From NCBI GenBank assembly GCA_028752905.1, contig JAQNBH010000013.1:12827397-12891396 (forward strand): a stretch of 64,000 nucleotides of DNA, read 5' to 3'. This DNA is from Cladorhizidae sp. MBARI D1340-BT2 (Eukaryota > Porifera > Demospongiae > Poecilosclerida > Cladorhizidae). This document shows positions 22,693 to 35,400 of this stretch, piece by piece. Position 1 is the first letter of the stretch, and the number at the start of each line of letters is the position of its first letter. Made by a program: the position numbers and the translations under genes. The notes under the pieces were generated by a model that saw nothing but the letters and a program-made list of their open reading frames with translations, did no database searches and was not told the DNA's origin.

Positions 22693-24813
22693 AAAGCCAC
22701 TTGAACCTAAGGACTTACCCATTCCCTCTATTGGTGAGAAGCCACATCAACTCTCTTTCAGTTTTCCAAAGCGTGAGTTTGGAAAAAAGAATCTTGTTAA
22801 AAGATCTTTCCAGCCACAATGGTTTACACGCTGGACATGGCTTCATTATGATGAGGGCCATGATTCAGTCTTCTGTTATATTTGTGTGAAGGCTTACAAA
22901 GAAAAACTGCTTTTTTCTGTCGCAACTATTGAGACTACATGTACATATATATCAACTGGATATACGAACTGGAAGGATGCTTCTCTAAGATTTTCTGCCC
23001 ATGAAGCTAGCAATTGTCATAAGGGGATGCTATTTTGAGAGTCATTACTCTCCCCCAGACATGTCCGAAAATTGGTGAGAGTCTTTCCTCCCTTCATGCT
23101 CGGGAAATGAAGGAAAATCGGCAGTGCTTACTCAAAATTCTATCTAATGTTGTGTTCTTGGCTAGACAATCTTTGCCACTGCGTGGTCGTGGCGATGAAT
23201 CTGACTCCAACTTTATTCAATTGTTTAGGCTTCGTGGATATGATGGGCATGCTAAAGTGCAGAGCAAATAAATACACCTGCTGAAATCCAAAACGAGATG
23301 CTAAAAGTCATGGCTCTGAAGGTTCTGCGTAAAATAGCAGCCTCCCTGCATGCAGCTCCATTCTACACTATCATGGCAGATGAGACTGCAGATGTGAGCA
23401 ACCAAGAGCAAGTGGTCATTTGTATTCGATGGGTGAGTGAGAAGTTTGAAGTGCATGAGGAGTTTATTGGTGTATATGTGGTCAGAAAAATAGATGCACA
23501 ATCCTCAAAGATGTACTCCAAAGATTAAATCTCTCTCTCAGCAAACTAAGAGGTCAATGTTATGACGCGGAGCTGCTTCTATGGCTGGTTCCAAGTCAGG
23601 TGTTGCAAAGAAACTCTTAGATGAGGAGCCAAAAGCGTTGTATACCCATTGCTATGGTCATTCACTGAATCTAGCTTGCAGTGATACAATAAAACACTGC
23701 AATGTGATGAAGGATGCTCTAGAGATTACTCATGAACTAACTAAGCTCATTAAAAAGTCCCCAAGACGAGATGCATGTTTTAATATTCTGAAGAAAGAGA
23801 TGGCTCCTGACACACCTGGGGTGCAGGTCTTGTGTCCAACACGTTGGAAGCTGAAGCACTGAAAAGTATCATTGATAACTATATATGAAGTATTAAATGA
23901 GTTGTGAGTTGTGTGGTCAAGGATAGAGATGAAGGCCCATATTCTTGGTGTGTCATCGCAGATGAAAACATTCAAATTATTCTTTGGGGGGAAGTTAATT
24001 ATTGGCCATAGTGATAACTTGAGTCATACATTACAAAAATCTGATATATCAGCAGCAGAAGGGCAGAATTGTCAGTGAAAACACAAAGTAAACTAAGATC
24101 AGATGAGAATTTTGCGCTTTTTGGGGAAGATAATATTATAACAAAAAAAGCTGAAAATTTGTGTGTTGATGATCCCAACCTCTCATGTCGAAGAAAAACT
24201 CCAAAAAGATTTGAAATTGGGAGCACAGAAAGCCATTCATTTCCACAAGCTCCTGCAGACTATTTCTACATTGAAGCTGATTACCACATGTATAACCGAT
24301 AGGTTTGATCAGCCTGGGTTTAAGATTTACAGAAATATTCAAGATCTATTAATAAATGTAGAGAATTTAAGTGACTACAAAACTCAGTTTGATTTAGTTC
24401 TCAGCTTTTATGGCTCAGACTTCAATGGTCAGTTATTGAAAACCCAACTTTAAATTGTATCAACAATTTTCTGCTCAGATGAGGTTGTACTATTAAATGA
24501 TGTCATTGACCATTTCAAGACTGCTTCACCTGCTGAACGTGAATTGCTATCTGAAGTTTGTAAATTGCTAATGTTACTTTTAGTTATACCTGCATCAAAC
24601 GCTGTTAGTGAGAGATCCTTCAGTGCTTTAAGGAGAATAAAATCGTATTTGAGGTCCACCATTACTGAAGTCCGATTAAATCATCTCATGATTCTGCACA
24701 TTCATAAAGATGCGACTGATAGGTTGGACTTAATTTCAGTTGCCAATGATTTTGTTTCTGAAAGTGAACATCGCTTATCAATTTTTGATACATTCAAACC
24801 CAGTGACCTATAG
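22693..24813 (+). pseudogene. ZMYM1-like hAT transposase, frameshifted
   Basis: Domain order is complete from the TTF zinc finger on: QPQWFTRWTWLHYDEGHDSV with FCYIC (22815-22885), YTNWKDA, LLKILSNVVFLARQSLPLRG (23130-23190), MADETADVSNQEQVVICIRW (23370-23430; first catalytic block), GQCYD (23548; second Asp present), THCYGHSLNLACSDTIK (23645-23695), LCPTRWK (23830), RRKTPKRFE (24188), RFDQPGFKIYRNIQDL (24300), and the intact dimerisation domain ASNAVSERSFSALRRIKSYL (24590-24650), ending at 24813. At least five frameshifts or stops (23270, 23528, 23570, 23860, 24300). The N-terminal exon before the finger is missing, replaced by the Merlin element. Confidence 0.9.
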
Positions 24814-25229
24814 AACTCAATCACTATGAATTAATAATTCTATCAATCTTTTACTGTTCCTAAATTTACACAATTATTTGGCACTAATTTAATTTTTTAA
24901 GAAAAGAATACCACACACAACTATAAATTATATAATACATTATTATTATACACAGTTGTTAAGAGAGAAAATAATTTCAGTTGACTCTGATGTGTCCAGG
25001 TTGATGGACAATTTCTCTTTTAAATTGCCGGGGGTGAGGAGTTCTTACACAGAGATATGACACAAGCCATTTATAATAAGAAATGGCCTTTTTTGTTATG
25101 ATTATTATATATAATTACAATTAAGTACATACAATATATACCTCCCTTTACTCACTCCCAAACTGGAACTACAACCATCAGCGTTTGGACCATTGCTTTG
25201 AATGGCCTTACCACTTTAAAATTGCTTCC
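24814..25229. other. 3' part of the inner insertion; no gene
   Basis: AT-rich tail after the ZMYM1-like transposase, up to the point where the outer hAT resumes. No convincing terminal inverted repeat could be paired. Confidence 0.4.
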
Positions 25230-26290
25230 TACACCCCTGCTATTGGCCAGCATGCATGATGGAGCCTTTTCAAATGGTGTTGCCTTACGTACTTTGAAGA
25301 TAGTTTATCCCAAATTATTGGATGATGCTTTTCTTCTCCCATACACTTAACAGGGTTGGTGAACACTTTGAAGTTCCAAACCTCCTAGAGTTTATGAGTG
25401 CATGGATAACAATGTTCTCTCACAGTCCTAAGGCCAAGTTAGCCTGGAAACAAAAGACTGGTCGGTCAATGGCTTCCTATAGTGATACACGATGGTGGAG
25501 CAAGTGGACGGTAATGCATCAGATAATGGTACATTATGGTGATATCGAGCCCTTTCTTTTGGAGAATAGTGATACAGCTCCAGCCTCAAACAAAAAACTT
25601 CTTACTTTCTTCCAGGACAAACAAAAGTGCATATATTTTCAGTTGGAGCTTGCTTCAATTGTGGACTGGGGCGAACACTTCATCAAAGCAACGTATTTCC
25701 TTGAAGGCGATGGGCCCCTAGCATTGAAGTGCTGCTATGAACAAATAAACACAATCTTAGCTGCAATACAACATTCAGCACACTGTCCCAATGCTCAAGC
25801 AGTGTCTCAAAAAATTGCCAGACAGATAAACTCTCTTCAGCCACAGCAGATGATTCAATATTCTCGAAATTGTGATAAACCTGCAATTGATTACTTTCAG
25901 CAACAGTTGTGTGGAAGCATGCAAGCACCCCTGGAAGCTTTTAAAGCTGCGCGTCTTTTTCATCCACAAAAAGCACATGAAATGCAGCCAACAGCACTGG
26001 ATCTTGATTATCTTTTTGCCATTCCATCTTCTCTAGAGATGATATTGAGGAACTGAAAAAGGAATTACCACTTTATTTGGCCAAGTGTGATGACATTGAT
26101 GAGAACTTCTGTCTCAATAAATGGTGGAAGGAGAATGTTCAGGCACTTCCTTATTGGGCTTCTGCTTTTTCAAAAGTAGTCTTGTACAACCTACTTCTGC
26201 AGCATAAGAATGTGTTTTTTCTATTCTAAATGCATCCTTCAATGAGCAGCAGACCAAGCACACTCCAAGATTACATTGATCCTCAATATA
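25230..26290 (+). pseudogene. C-terminal part of the interrupted hAT transposase
   Basis: Continues the protein that starts at 20354: LLASMHDGAFSNGVALRTLK (25250-25310; DGA is the second catalytic Asp block), then a 244-residue uninterrupted stretch (25322-26056) with HTLNRVGEHFEVPNL, TGRSMASYSDTRWWSKW, ALDYF-type AIDYFQQQL and FKAARLFHPQKAHEM. After a frame change near 26045 it reads ELPLYLAKCDDIDENFCLNK and VQPTSAA*ECVFSILNASF, the hAT dimerisation block with a stop replacing Ser and Cys replacing the usual Arg (26190-26240). The long clean stretch suggests a moderately young element. It is a pseudogene by interruption and by these stops. Confidence 0.85.
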
Positions 26291-27354
26291 ATAATCGGCA
26301 TTAATCACAGAACTATCCTTATGTTACAACTTAAATTTGTTATAATCATCAACGCTGTATTCATAGCTCTATTTTTAACGAATTTTTTTAAATTCATGAG
26401 AATAATATATAGGCAGGCAAAAAAAGAATAATGGGCACATCAGAAAGAATAATAGGCAGGGGAAAAAGAAATTCAGCATAGAATAATAGGCAAAAATGTT
26501 AGCATAATTATTGTAGCTACTTGGGCCTACTCAGAAGAGGTATCACAGTAATAAATAAGAAAATCAAATTTATCAATTAATGACAGACCACAGAGCTATA
26601 TATAGTACATGAACATATAAATAACAACAGCAACAAAAAGAATTAGAAACAAGTTAAAAATTTTTTTTTATATTCAAGAAAGAAAGGAAACAGGAATATA
26701 TCTTTGAAACCACACAAATACAATCCATTTATCATTAAATGGTCATGTAGAGCCCAACTAATTAGATTACTCTTTACAATTAAACAGGTAACCAAATATC
26801 ATATATTATGTGAACACTTTAAGAGACAATTTGAAGATGGTATCAAGGCACTTGACCTCATCTTTTGACACTTTTTTCAATTGTACCTATTCGGTAAGCG
26901 CATGCCAAAAACTTACCTTTCGGAGCTGGGAAATTCCTAGTCCATATTCATTAGATTGCTAAGGTAAAATGAGACGAGCATTGCAGCATGAATTTTTGCT
27001 TTCAATAGCATCTAGGTATATCGCTAGTGAAGTGCTGACAGCAATGCATTTGGGGCTGCCAGGTGGTGAACTGAGCTTTGAAAATGGAGAAGAAGTCTCT
27101 TCTTGCTTGTGGGAACCAGGTTGGAACTATGCTGAAGTTGAGACACAACAGAGAAATAGAATCAGCATGAGTGATGATTCTCTCAACACTGCCAGCTTCA
27201 GCACAGAGATAGGGTGGGGAAGGAGAGAGAATGAAGTAATCAATAAGACTGTTCATGGTAAGACTAAACTAACTTCTGTATAGCTGTGACTATATCTATA
27301 ATTTAGCAAACAAGAGCCAAGAAACATCATTCTTTCTTTGGGTAACTGAAGGAT
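26291..27354. other. Spacer with one unrecognised 104-codon open frame
   Basis: The open frame at 26969-27283 (+) has no family I recognise and no splice evidence; its codons look unremarkable. AGAATAATAGG motifs (26425-26500) may mark the end of the outer hAT. Confidence 0.35.
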
Positions 27355-27470
27355 GTGTGTTTGTGTGTGTATGTGTGTGTGTGCATTTGCATGTGTGTGT
27401 GTGTGTTTGCATGTGTGTGTGTGTATTTTTGCATATGTCTGTGTGTGTGTGTATGTGTGTGTGTAAAAAC
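27355..27470. repeat. Interrupted (GT)n microsatellite
   Basis: About 115 bp of GTGTGT with TTTGCATG and TTTTTGCATATG interruptions. Confidence 0.9.
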
Positions 27471-27539
27471 ATAAACCAAGTCTATTATAGACCTAATGTG
27501 AGAGGATAGAGGGAGGCAAATGCATGAGGGCTTGAAAAA

Positions 27540-28330
27540 GAAGTGTTTGTTTGTCAGTCAAAAGTTCTCTTTACCGTGGACACATCATGCTACTGACAGA
27601 CTACAAGCCTGTAGGAGTGATTATGAACAATGCAAAGTCCAAACCACCTGCTCATATTGTCTCTGTCTTCAAGAGTATGACTTCTCTATAGTCATACATA
27701 AGTACAGGCTGATTTTCTATCTTGAAATCCCTGTTAAGATTCATCAAGTAAGGAGGAAAAGTCGGTGGGAGAATACATCAATTATCTCTAATTGTGCGTA
27801 CCAAACAAAATATCATGACAGATTTACCGCAAGCAACAGAAATCCTACAGAGGCTAGCAGAGTAGCAGAGGTAACGATCTGAATAGAGAACTGGACTTTA
27901 GTCCTGTGAATCTACTGAAAGCTGCTGAGTCAGGGAATGACTCAATAGAGAATTAGCAGGCTAGCATTAATGAAAATGCTGACAAGCAATGACAAGCAGA
28001 ATCACAAGCAATTCAGATTAAAGATCTACTTCTTATCAGACAGAGGAAACAACAACTTCTCAATTTGATCCAGTACTGTTTTTGTTACTCACTGAGAGAA
28101 ACAATTCTCTCAGCCACTTGTAATGGAAAATATGTCACTCAAAACATTTTCCTGTTCAAGAAAAGGAAAATAGGAAGTGAAAAAACTTAACATCCTGAAG
28201 TGGAGGAAGAAGAGTACAATGATGATCTACAACCTACAAGTGCTCGTGATACAGAGACTGAAAACAACCGCTCAGGATACCTGAGGAGAAACAGAACTCG
28301 ATTCAGACAAAATATTTATGAATAGTTAGT
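27540..28330 (+). pseudogene. Ty3/gypsy pol fragment (RNase H edge to integrase tail)
   Basis: CLCLQEYDFSIV (27660-27695) matches the end of the RT/RNase H region of Ty3/gypsy Pol. In the next frame SKEEKSVGEYINYL and a PNKIS segment (27745-27800) fit the linker after RNase H. Then sequence is missing, and ILSATCNGKYVTQNIFLFKK with RRNRTRFRQNIYE (28110-28322) resembles the end of integrase. Several stops and an internal deletion of most of integrase make this a relic. The call rests on short motifs and the putative 3' LTR that follows. Confidence 0.5.
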
Positions 28331-28370
28331 AGTATCATGTATGTCACTTAAAATCCAAGAAAAAGTGGGA

Positions 28371-28538
28371 TGTATGTCCATTATGTGCATAGCATCAATT
28401 ACATCATAGTTTGAATTATCGACTAATTAGAATATTCATGAGATCATGTGATTAGCCTCTTGAATGAACTCTTGAATGAATGATGAAGAAAATATATTTC
28501 TTTAAATCTGTGTTAAATTGTTTTATAGACATTCAACA
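28371..28538 (+). mobile_element. Putative 3' LTR of the gypsy fragment
   Basis: A purine-rich tract AAGAAAAAGTGGGA (28357-28370) is directly followed by TGTATGTCC and the segment ends TTCAACA (28538), giving TG...CA borders and a plausible polypurine tract. It is 168 bp long. No matching 5' LTR is in the window. Confidence 0.45.
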
Positions 28539-29188
28539 TTATAATATTATATTCCTGCAGTTCTGTAGAGTATTCCCTGGCGTGCACACATCTAGAAAAT
28601 ATGTGTCAAAATTGTCTTTTTTAGATCACTTCCTGGTGTGTTATGTTGAGGTAGAGTAGTGTAGAGACATTCTAGGTAGGTTAGATGACAAGTGGAGGTG
28701 CTGCTGTGTTTCCTATTCCTTAATGAATTCTTTAGCATCCTCATGTCTGATGTGTGACATTCAGGGTTCTTTGAGGTCAACCATGCATGAGAGATCCTTT
28801 GAAAGGCATTTGTCCTAATTGTGGTATTTTTTTCAGTCTCTGCGTATTTCTAAGGTGAGGTAGTTCTTTGTTACTTTTTTGTGTGATTCTATCATGAGAA
28901 GTTAATCACTGCAGTGTTGTTGTATCCTTTGAGCATTAATTAATCATCACTCTGTGTATGGTATTAATGTCATATAATAAAAGTTAGAGTATTCTCATAT
29001 TTCTCTAGTCAAACATAGTAAAATATCTAGCTACAACATGCACTAATGTTAGTAGCACAAAAAGTGATAATTATTAGTGAACAACTGTTCAAGAATATAT
29101 ATTCTCAACAACATGATGGTTCTGTGCGAGTTGGTGTTCTGGAGTATTAGTGGTATCCATGTCCTCAGAGATCCCAGTATCAGAAACA
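28539..29188. other. 3' flank of the receptor gene; partly shared with 40.8-41.0 kb
   Basis: 28980-29188 resembles 40820-40980 (AAAATATCTAGCTAC, TAGTAGCAC, GGAGTATTAGT blocks), so the two receptor-tail loci share 3' flanking sequence. In an alternative minus frame 29188-29050 reads ENIGDVSDTGISEDMDTTNT, homologous to the repeated tail of the paralogue. Nothing was recognised in 28539-28980. Confidence 0.5.
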
Positions 29189-29406
29189 TCACCAATGTTC
29201 TCCTCTAGTGTATATAGGAGGAGCTAGCAAGGGCGGTCTGGGTGGAAGAGTTTGCAGAGTCATGCTGGATGGAGGCTGTGACTTGCTCCTGCTCTTTCTC
29301 CACCTGTACACCACCAGTGCACCCACTCCAGCAAGGGAACCACACAACAGCAGCCCAAGGACAGAACACACACCAGATATGATTGATACAGTTGAGCTCA
29401 CCTTAC
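29189..29406 (-). CDS. Receptor exon 5: transmembrane helix and tail
   Basis: Acceptor GTATGCACAG before 29406, phase 1. Reads STVSIISGVCSVLGLLLCG, SLAGVGALVVYRWRKSRSKS: a ~24-residue hydrophobic helix with GxxxG-like small residues and a basic stop-transfer. The tail has PPSSMTLQTLPPRPPLLAPP. Its close paralogue lies at 41751-42006. A 4-bp difference from that paralogue around 29205 shifts the frame and ends this one at 29189. Confidence 0.75.
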
Positions 29407-32400
29407 CTGTGCATACATAAATATATGTAAATAATGGGGGGGAAATTCACACCTTTTTATACTAATTTTACAGTATTGGTGGTACATGATTTAAATAGTA
29501 AGGGGTCCCTAACTGTTTGTGTCTGCATGGGTGCAGTCTTGCTTCCTTCCTTTTTTTAAAGGTCAATCTAATAATTAATTTTTGGGGGTATTGTTTCAAA
29601 TTGTTGTGTGTTTTGTTGTTTCTGTGTAATATAGTCGAGCAGTGAAAGACTAGACAAGTCAGAGTGTCAGGGTCCGCAGTGCTTTTAAACACTTTCCAGA
29701 CTTATATATTGTTGTTGCACGCTACAATTATTGGCACATGCCATGTATTGTTGCTATGATGTAACTTATTTACATTGCACAAGTCAGCACATACCATACT
29801 TTATTGGTTCTATGTTAGAGTCTGTAGGGATCAGCCACAGTCTCTTCTAGACTTGGCAAGAGTTGCACAAACACAAGAGATGGTGTTCTATTCCATGTTT
29901 ACTGCTGAAGTGCATATGTTATATATTACTGTATAGTTGTTTGCCTTACTTTTTTGTTAGAATCAGATTATTCATCTCGAAATCAACTGACCGCTCACTG
30001 CAGATTCAGCTGCATATAGCATGCCTGGGTTTTTGTGGTGAAGATCATTACCCATTACTAGTGATAACCTTTTACCACATCTTTTGGGTAATTGAGAAAC
30101 AGATTAGTGTGCTAGATCAGCATGAAAAAAACTTCTATCAATGGGCCTATTGCACACAAGCTATGCAATTGGGAGAAATAAGGTGGATACATAGATTCTA
30201 GATATGATCCTTGGAGATGGAAGTTTCTTTTTCACTTTTTGAGCTAATAGCAGAAGAAACCACCATTTAGGCAGCCATGAAGCTGCCAATGTGTGTTTTG
30301 CTGTCCACCTTCTTAAAAAGGTAGCGTAACCAATATACATAACTTAATAATCGATGTATAACTGTGTGTATTCATAATGAATAGAACACAAGGTATTGAG
30401 TGAAATATGTGTAGCAATGTATACGAGCACAAGCTCATAATATATACAATGTTCTTTTCTTCCTATTTAGCGAATGTGCACGAACAATAATGAGTGAGAT
30501 AGACCAATATTGATGAGGACAGACAAGAGCTCCCAGCACCAGACATTAATATATAATATAGCATCGAAAAAATGTCCTGAGACTGATTGGACTTTGAATT
30601 CATCATAACTAATATAACCATGACCACTGCCCCACACTTCACAGAGGACCTACCAATACCAAGACTTGAAGATGATTACATGGCTAGAGAGAAAGAAAGA
30701 AAGAGAGATGTGTGTGTCCAGGTGATAGTTTGCTAACTATAGACTTAGTTAACTGGTAGAATAGTACATACTGTATTTCTTTGATTATTTATTTCATGAG
30801 CTGCCTTAGCTGCAATTACGACCCGAGGGCACATTCTAACAATGTCCCTATTAAACATGTGACAATAGTTGGACAAGATCACCTGATCTAAAAAAGGGGG
30901 CAATTATTAATAATAGCAGTGTCCATTCTCTATATAGCCATTGTGTGAACTGTAACCAGCCAGCCAGTTCACACATCGAATCACTTAAAAAATAGATCCA
31001 GCCATGGTACACCATATCCGATCACATGACCATGCCAGCAATTAACAGGTTATATACATAGTAATAGGTCTCACCTTGAGATGTGGCAGTTGGAACCACT
31101 GTGGATGCAGCAATCAGAGCAGTTGTGGTTGCAGCAGTTGGAACTATTGTGTGTGTAGCACTTGGAGCACTTGTGAGTACAGCAGTTGGAACTATTGTGG
31201 GTGCAGCAATTGCAATGGTTGTAGGTGCAGCAGTTGCAATGGTTGTGGGTGCAGCAGTTGCAATGGTTGTGGGTGCAGAAGTTGCAATGGTTGTGGGTGC
31301 AGCAGTTGGAGAAGTTGATGGTTCTATAGTAGAAGGAATAAATGGCATAATTGGCACTTCTTCTACAAACAAACTTCTACAACCGTATTCTTTAGAGTCC
31401 ATGCAACAACCTAAATGAGCAAGATAACCAGCACCTAACAGCTATTAGATGTCTAACTGCTAGAGTGGCTGTGCAAAATCATGGAAATATCATCTTACCA
31501 GTTATATCTTATGAGGATACTTCACAAGAGTACAAAATGGCTATCACAGAGCATGCATGCAACCAACACCACTCAATCTTGTGGGAATAGACATCAATGA
31601 TTGATAGAGCAAGTAAATGGAGGGATTCGCTCATGAAGGAGGTGCTGCACATTCACATTACACCTAATGCTTCACTAGAGCTACATACCTGATTGCTCGG
31701 TCTCAAATCTCAAGCCTATGCACATAAAACCACACCCATCTCCATCCATCTGATGTGTTGCTATGCTTATATACTGATTTTGGATGGATCATGAATCACC
31801 TCATTTATTGGGTGGAACACACTGCCAGCGAGTGTGGATGTGTTGTCTGATAAAGACCCAAGTATTTTGGACGAAATGTTGACATTATTTAAAAAAATTA
31901 AGTCGATTAAAAGAGAAACCTCAGTTATTAGATGTCAGCTAAAATTAATTTTGCAAGTAGGAATGGTCAAAATTGTTGAGTCTCCAGGTGATTGGCCTTG
32001 CAGATGTGTGAAAAAGCATTGGAATTCTGTACTTCTGGAATGCTAAAACATGATCCAACTCTTTCCAAATACATCAGGTGTGAATGTCCCACCCAAGAAA
32101 TGCCAAAGATGTGTTTTATTCTTTGCAGATGCACAAGTGACTGCCTCTGACTGGACCTCCTCATTGACACACTCCTCACAAGAGTTTCTTTGCCTCTCTG
32201 GGTTTTGACTCGTCTCCCTCTCACTTTCTCCACACACAACCTCAACCACCTCTGCTTCTTTTTTGTCACAAAGAAGACAACCTTGACTGTGAAAAAGATA
32301 AGTCAACCCAGCTTTACAGTCCATAAGAACTTGACTACTAAACTGAGGAGGAAGGAAATGAAAAACAGAAAAATGAAAAATAAAGTAGTTGGCATATAAA

Positions 32401-35400
32401 TCTTAGCTATACATCCACACAAGTTCAATATGTGGAGTTCTATGTTCATCTATCTAGTATATTCTGTGTTGATAGGGCACATTCTGCAGTGGTAAGTGCA
32501 TAAGAAAGAGTTATGCATAGCTGCATCTAAGAAGTAAAATTACATAATTAATATTGTCTGCGGTTTTAAACGTGGTACAATATTTGTATATATATATACA
32601 TGGTTTTAAATTGTAGAGAAGCTCCAACTGGTTGTGTTCTATATGGCCACAGGCTAGTTTCCTTCCTTTTTTACTATTTTTTACTTCTTTCAAGTTGTTG
32701 TTTCTTTATTGGTTTGTTTTGTTGTTTCTGTGTATTATACTTGAGGCATTGCAGCTACTATGGCAGGCAGGCATGGAGATGGTTCAGCAAGATTCCCCCC
32801 CCCCCTCTATACATGTTACATGTGGGATGACCATTCTTACCTATTCATTATAAAAATTATGAACAGCAAATAGCAAGCTATAGCCTCAATGTTTTGGAGG
32901 GAAATAGTGAAATAATGGAAGCAGGCATTATAGGATGCAGGTTGTGCCATTTCAGATCATAACCATATTAATAAATGTGGTCAGATTATGTTTGTACCCA
33001 CAAAGTTGATTAAAACAGTGCTATTCCATAATATATGGTTGCTAGTGCTTTCCTTCTTTGATATTTATGATAATATCTAACAATGAGAGAGTTAACTGTG
33101 TAAATGACACTTACCTGCAGAGGGAAGGCAGCCAAGTGCCTCTAGCCTCACACACACTTGATTTGAAGGTTTCCACTCAACTGCCACTATGCGTAGAACT
33201 CGAGTGGTGACTGGTGAAGGTAGCACTGTATTCTCAACTTTATATGTCCCCTCACGCACAAAGACCTTTTTAAATATAATACTACATGATGTTTGCTGTT
33301 GTTCTTATAGGATTTGCATGCAGCATAATATGTAAATACAAATAACTATTCAATCCACTTCATACATGATGTCAGAAACAATGCTCATCACTGGCTCTGG
33401 CTTGGCAAACACTCTTATTACAATCTTACCATGGGTTGCATTGAATTATCAGATATTGTCAATGGAAGAAGGCTTTCCTCTGAGCCATTACCAATGTGGA
33501 CTTGAAAACTGGTCAAGTAATAATGAAGTGGAAAAAACCCTTTATATCCACCAGTTTGAATGATTGAAATATTGACATCCATTCGGAAGGTGACCTGCAG
33601 CCAGGGAAACTCCGATGATTCTGTGAGTGAATTAGAAGAACACCATGATTTTTTTCCCAGCCTCGCCTGTTCAGGAGTGTAAATTCCATCCTCAGAATTT
33701 GCCAAAAAGGACTCATCAGGTACATCATATCTACTGCCAGATATCAGTTGTTCATTAACGCCATCCATGCAAGATTCTGCACAAGTGAGCAAATATCACA
33801 ATACAAAATGTGCAACGTGCATCCCATTCCAGTCTAATTACAGTATCTATCAGTCTTTGTTATATTGAAATTATAATGATGGTAATTATGCTGGTGGCAA
33901 ATGATAATAATGAATATTGAAGATTTATATGTCGATCAACCACACAAGTTTGGATGATGGTAATGGTTGCATAGATGATGATAGCAGTGAAGATGCTGCA
34001 CTGTAGACAGAGCCTATGCTAGTATTTCTTCCTGAACATAATTATAACAAAGTATGATGAATACATGATGTTGAAAAAATGAGTGAGTGGAGCAAAATGT
34101 AGTGTAATATTCAGTATTCCTTAGGCAGTGGGAAGAAGCACATGATGAGCATAATGTTATTACTATATCAGTATTTGATTTTAGATTGAAAATACTGGGG
34201 TGGAGCTCAAATTAGCATCACTTACAATTGCAGCAAAACTAAAAGGTTTTATCTCAAACCACCTCCCCCCCTTCAGTAATAGATCCTTCCATGGGTAACA
34301 GTCAGCTTGTCAATGCTAGTGTCCTTATGAATGCAGAGCAGCTGCCCTGGCACATAATAATTCTTCTTAGGTTATTTTGCTGGCATAATTTAGGGCACAG
34401 ATTAATTACTCTGAAAATAGAATATTTCTATGGCTAAAAAATGTCAATTCAGCATTTTTACATGACACCAGTAGATACTTTATGCTAACATTATAGCTGA
34501 AGTTGCTCAAAAAGTCCTACTAGCTTTGTTTGCCTCTGAGCATGTATTTTTCTTGTTAATTTAATAAACAACAAGACAGGACCTGCAAGATTACTTTGAA
34601 TCGTCTCTTACACTGTATTACAATCATCATTAAACTTGAATTTTAACTTTCACCTCATGAACTTTCGTATTTCACAATACTTTTATTATGTTATGAGTAG
34701 TTATCTAGACGACCATAAAGGTAAATATTTTGGGATTTGCTAAAAAAGCATAGTAGGTAAAAAGTAGCATAATACCCTCAGGCCTAATAATATATGCTTC
34801 AGATAAGTTTGCTAACTCAGTTGTTGCTACAGTTACTGACTAATTAAAACTATGAAATATCTACATTCTGATAAGACTAAGAGAATAAACAGAAGAATCA
34901 GACAGTGAGTGAGGAACTGGTTTGGATTGACCTGTTTCCCACCTAGTTACTTCCTGAATTATAAGACAATGGGGGTGTAGGTCATCTTTGTAATGTGAAA
35001 AATTACATCTTTATCTTCAGCTGATAGGTAGTGTTTAAGGAATAAGTTTCAGTGCCATGACACAGTTCTCACTTGCTGACTGAACTGTTCTTCAGATTTC
35101 TTCATGAGGTTTTCTCCAATATTCTTCATTTCCAATATTCGTAGATTCAACAATATTCTGTGCTGTCTGATGCCCCTCTCCCCCTTCTTGGAATAGACAA
35201 CCCTTCAAAGCCTGCTTTGTTAGCCATAGTTACCATTGCTGCATGTATTGGGCTAAACACTTTCTTCAAGTCTCCTCTTAGCTCAGACAATATCATTTTT
35301 ACTGTGTAATCTCTTAGTATATACCATGGCTGAACATTGAAAAAGTGTGCTAAGTGGCTTTGTACATCCAAATATGTGGAGGTTTACCGAAATGCTGCCT

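Noticed and set aside
26969..27283. 104-codon frame as a host gene
   Set aside because: No homology recognised, no splice partners, overlaps an 84-codon frame on the other strand.
31834..32046. WNTLPAS-like motif near 31810 as the end of a LINE
   Set aside because: Only a few residues resemble the WNSLP motif; flanking sequence does not continue the LINE pattern.
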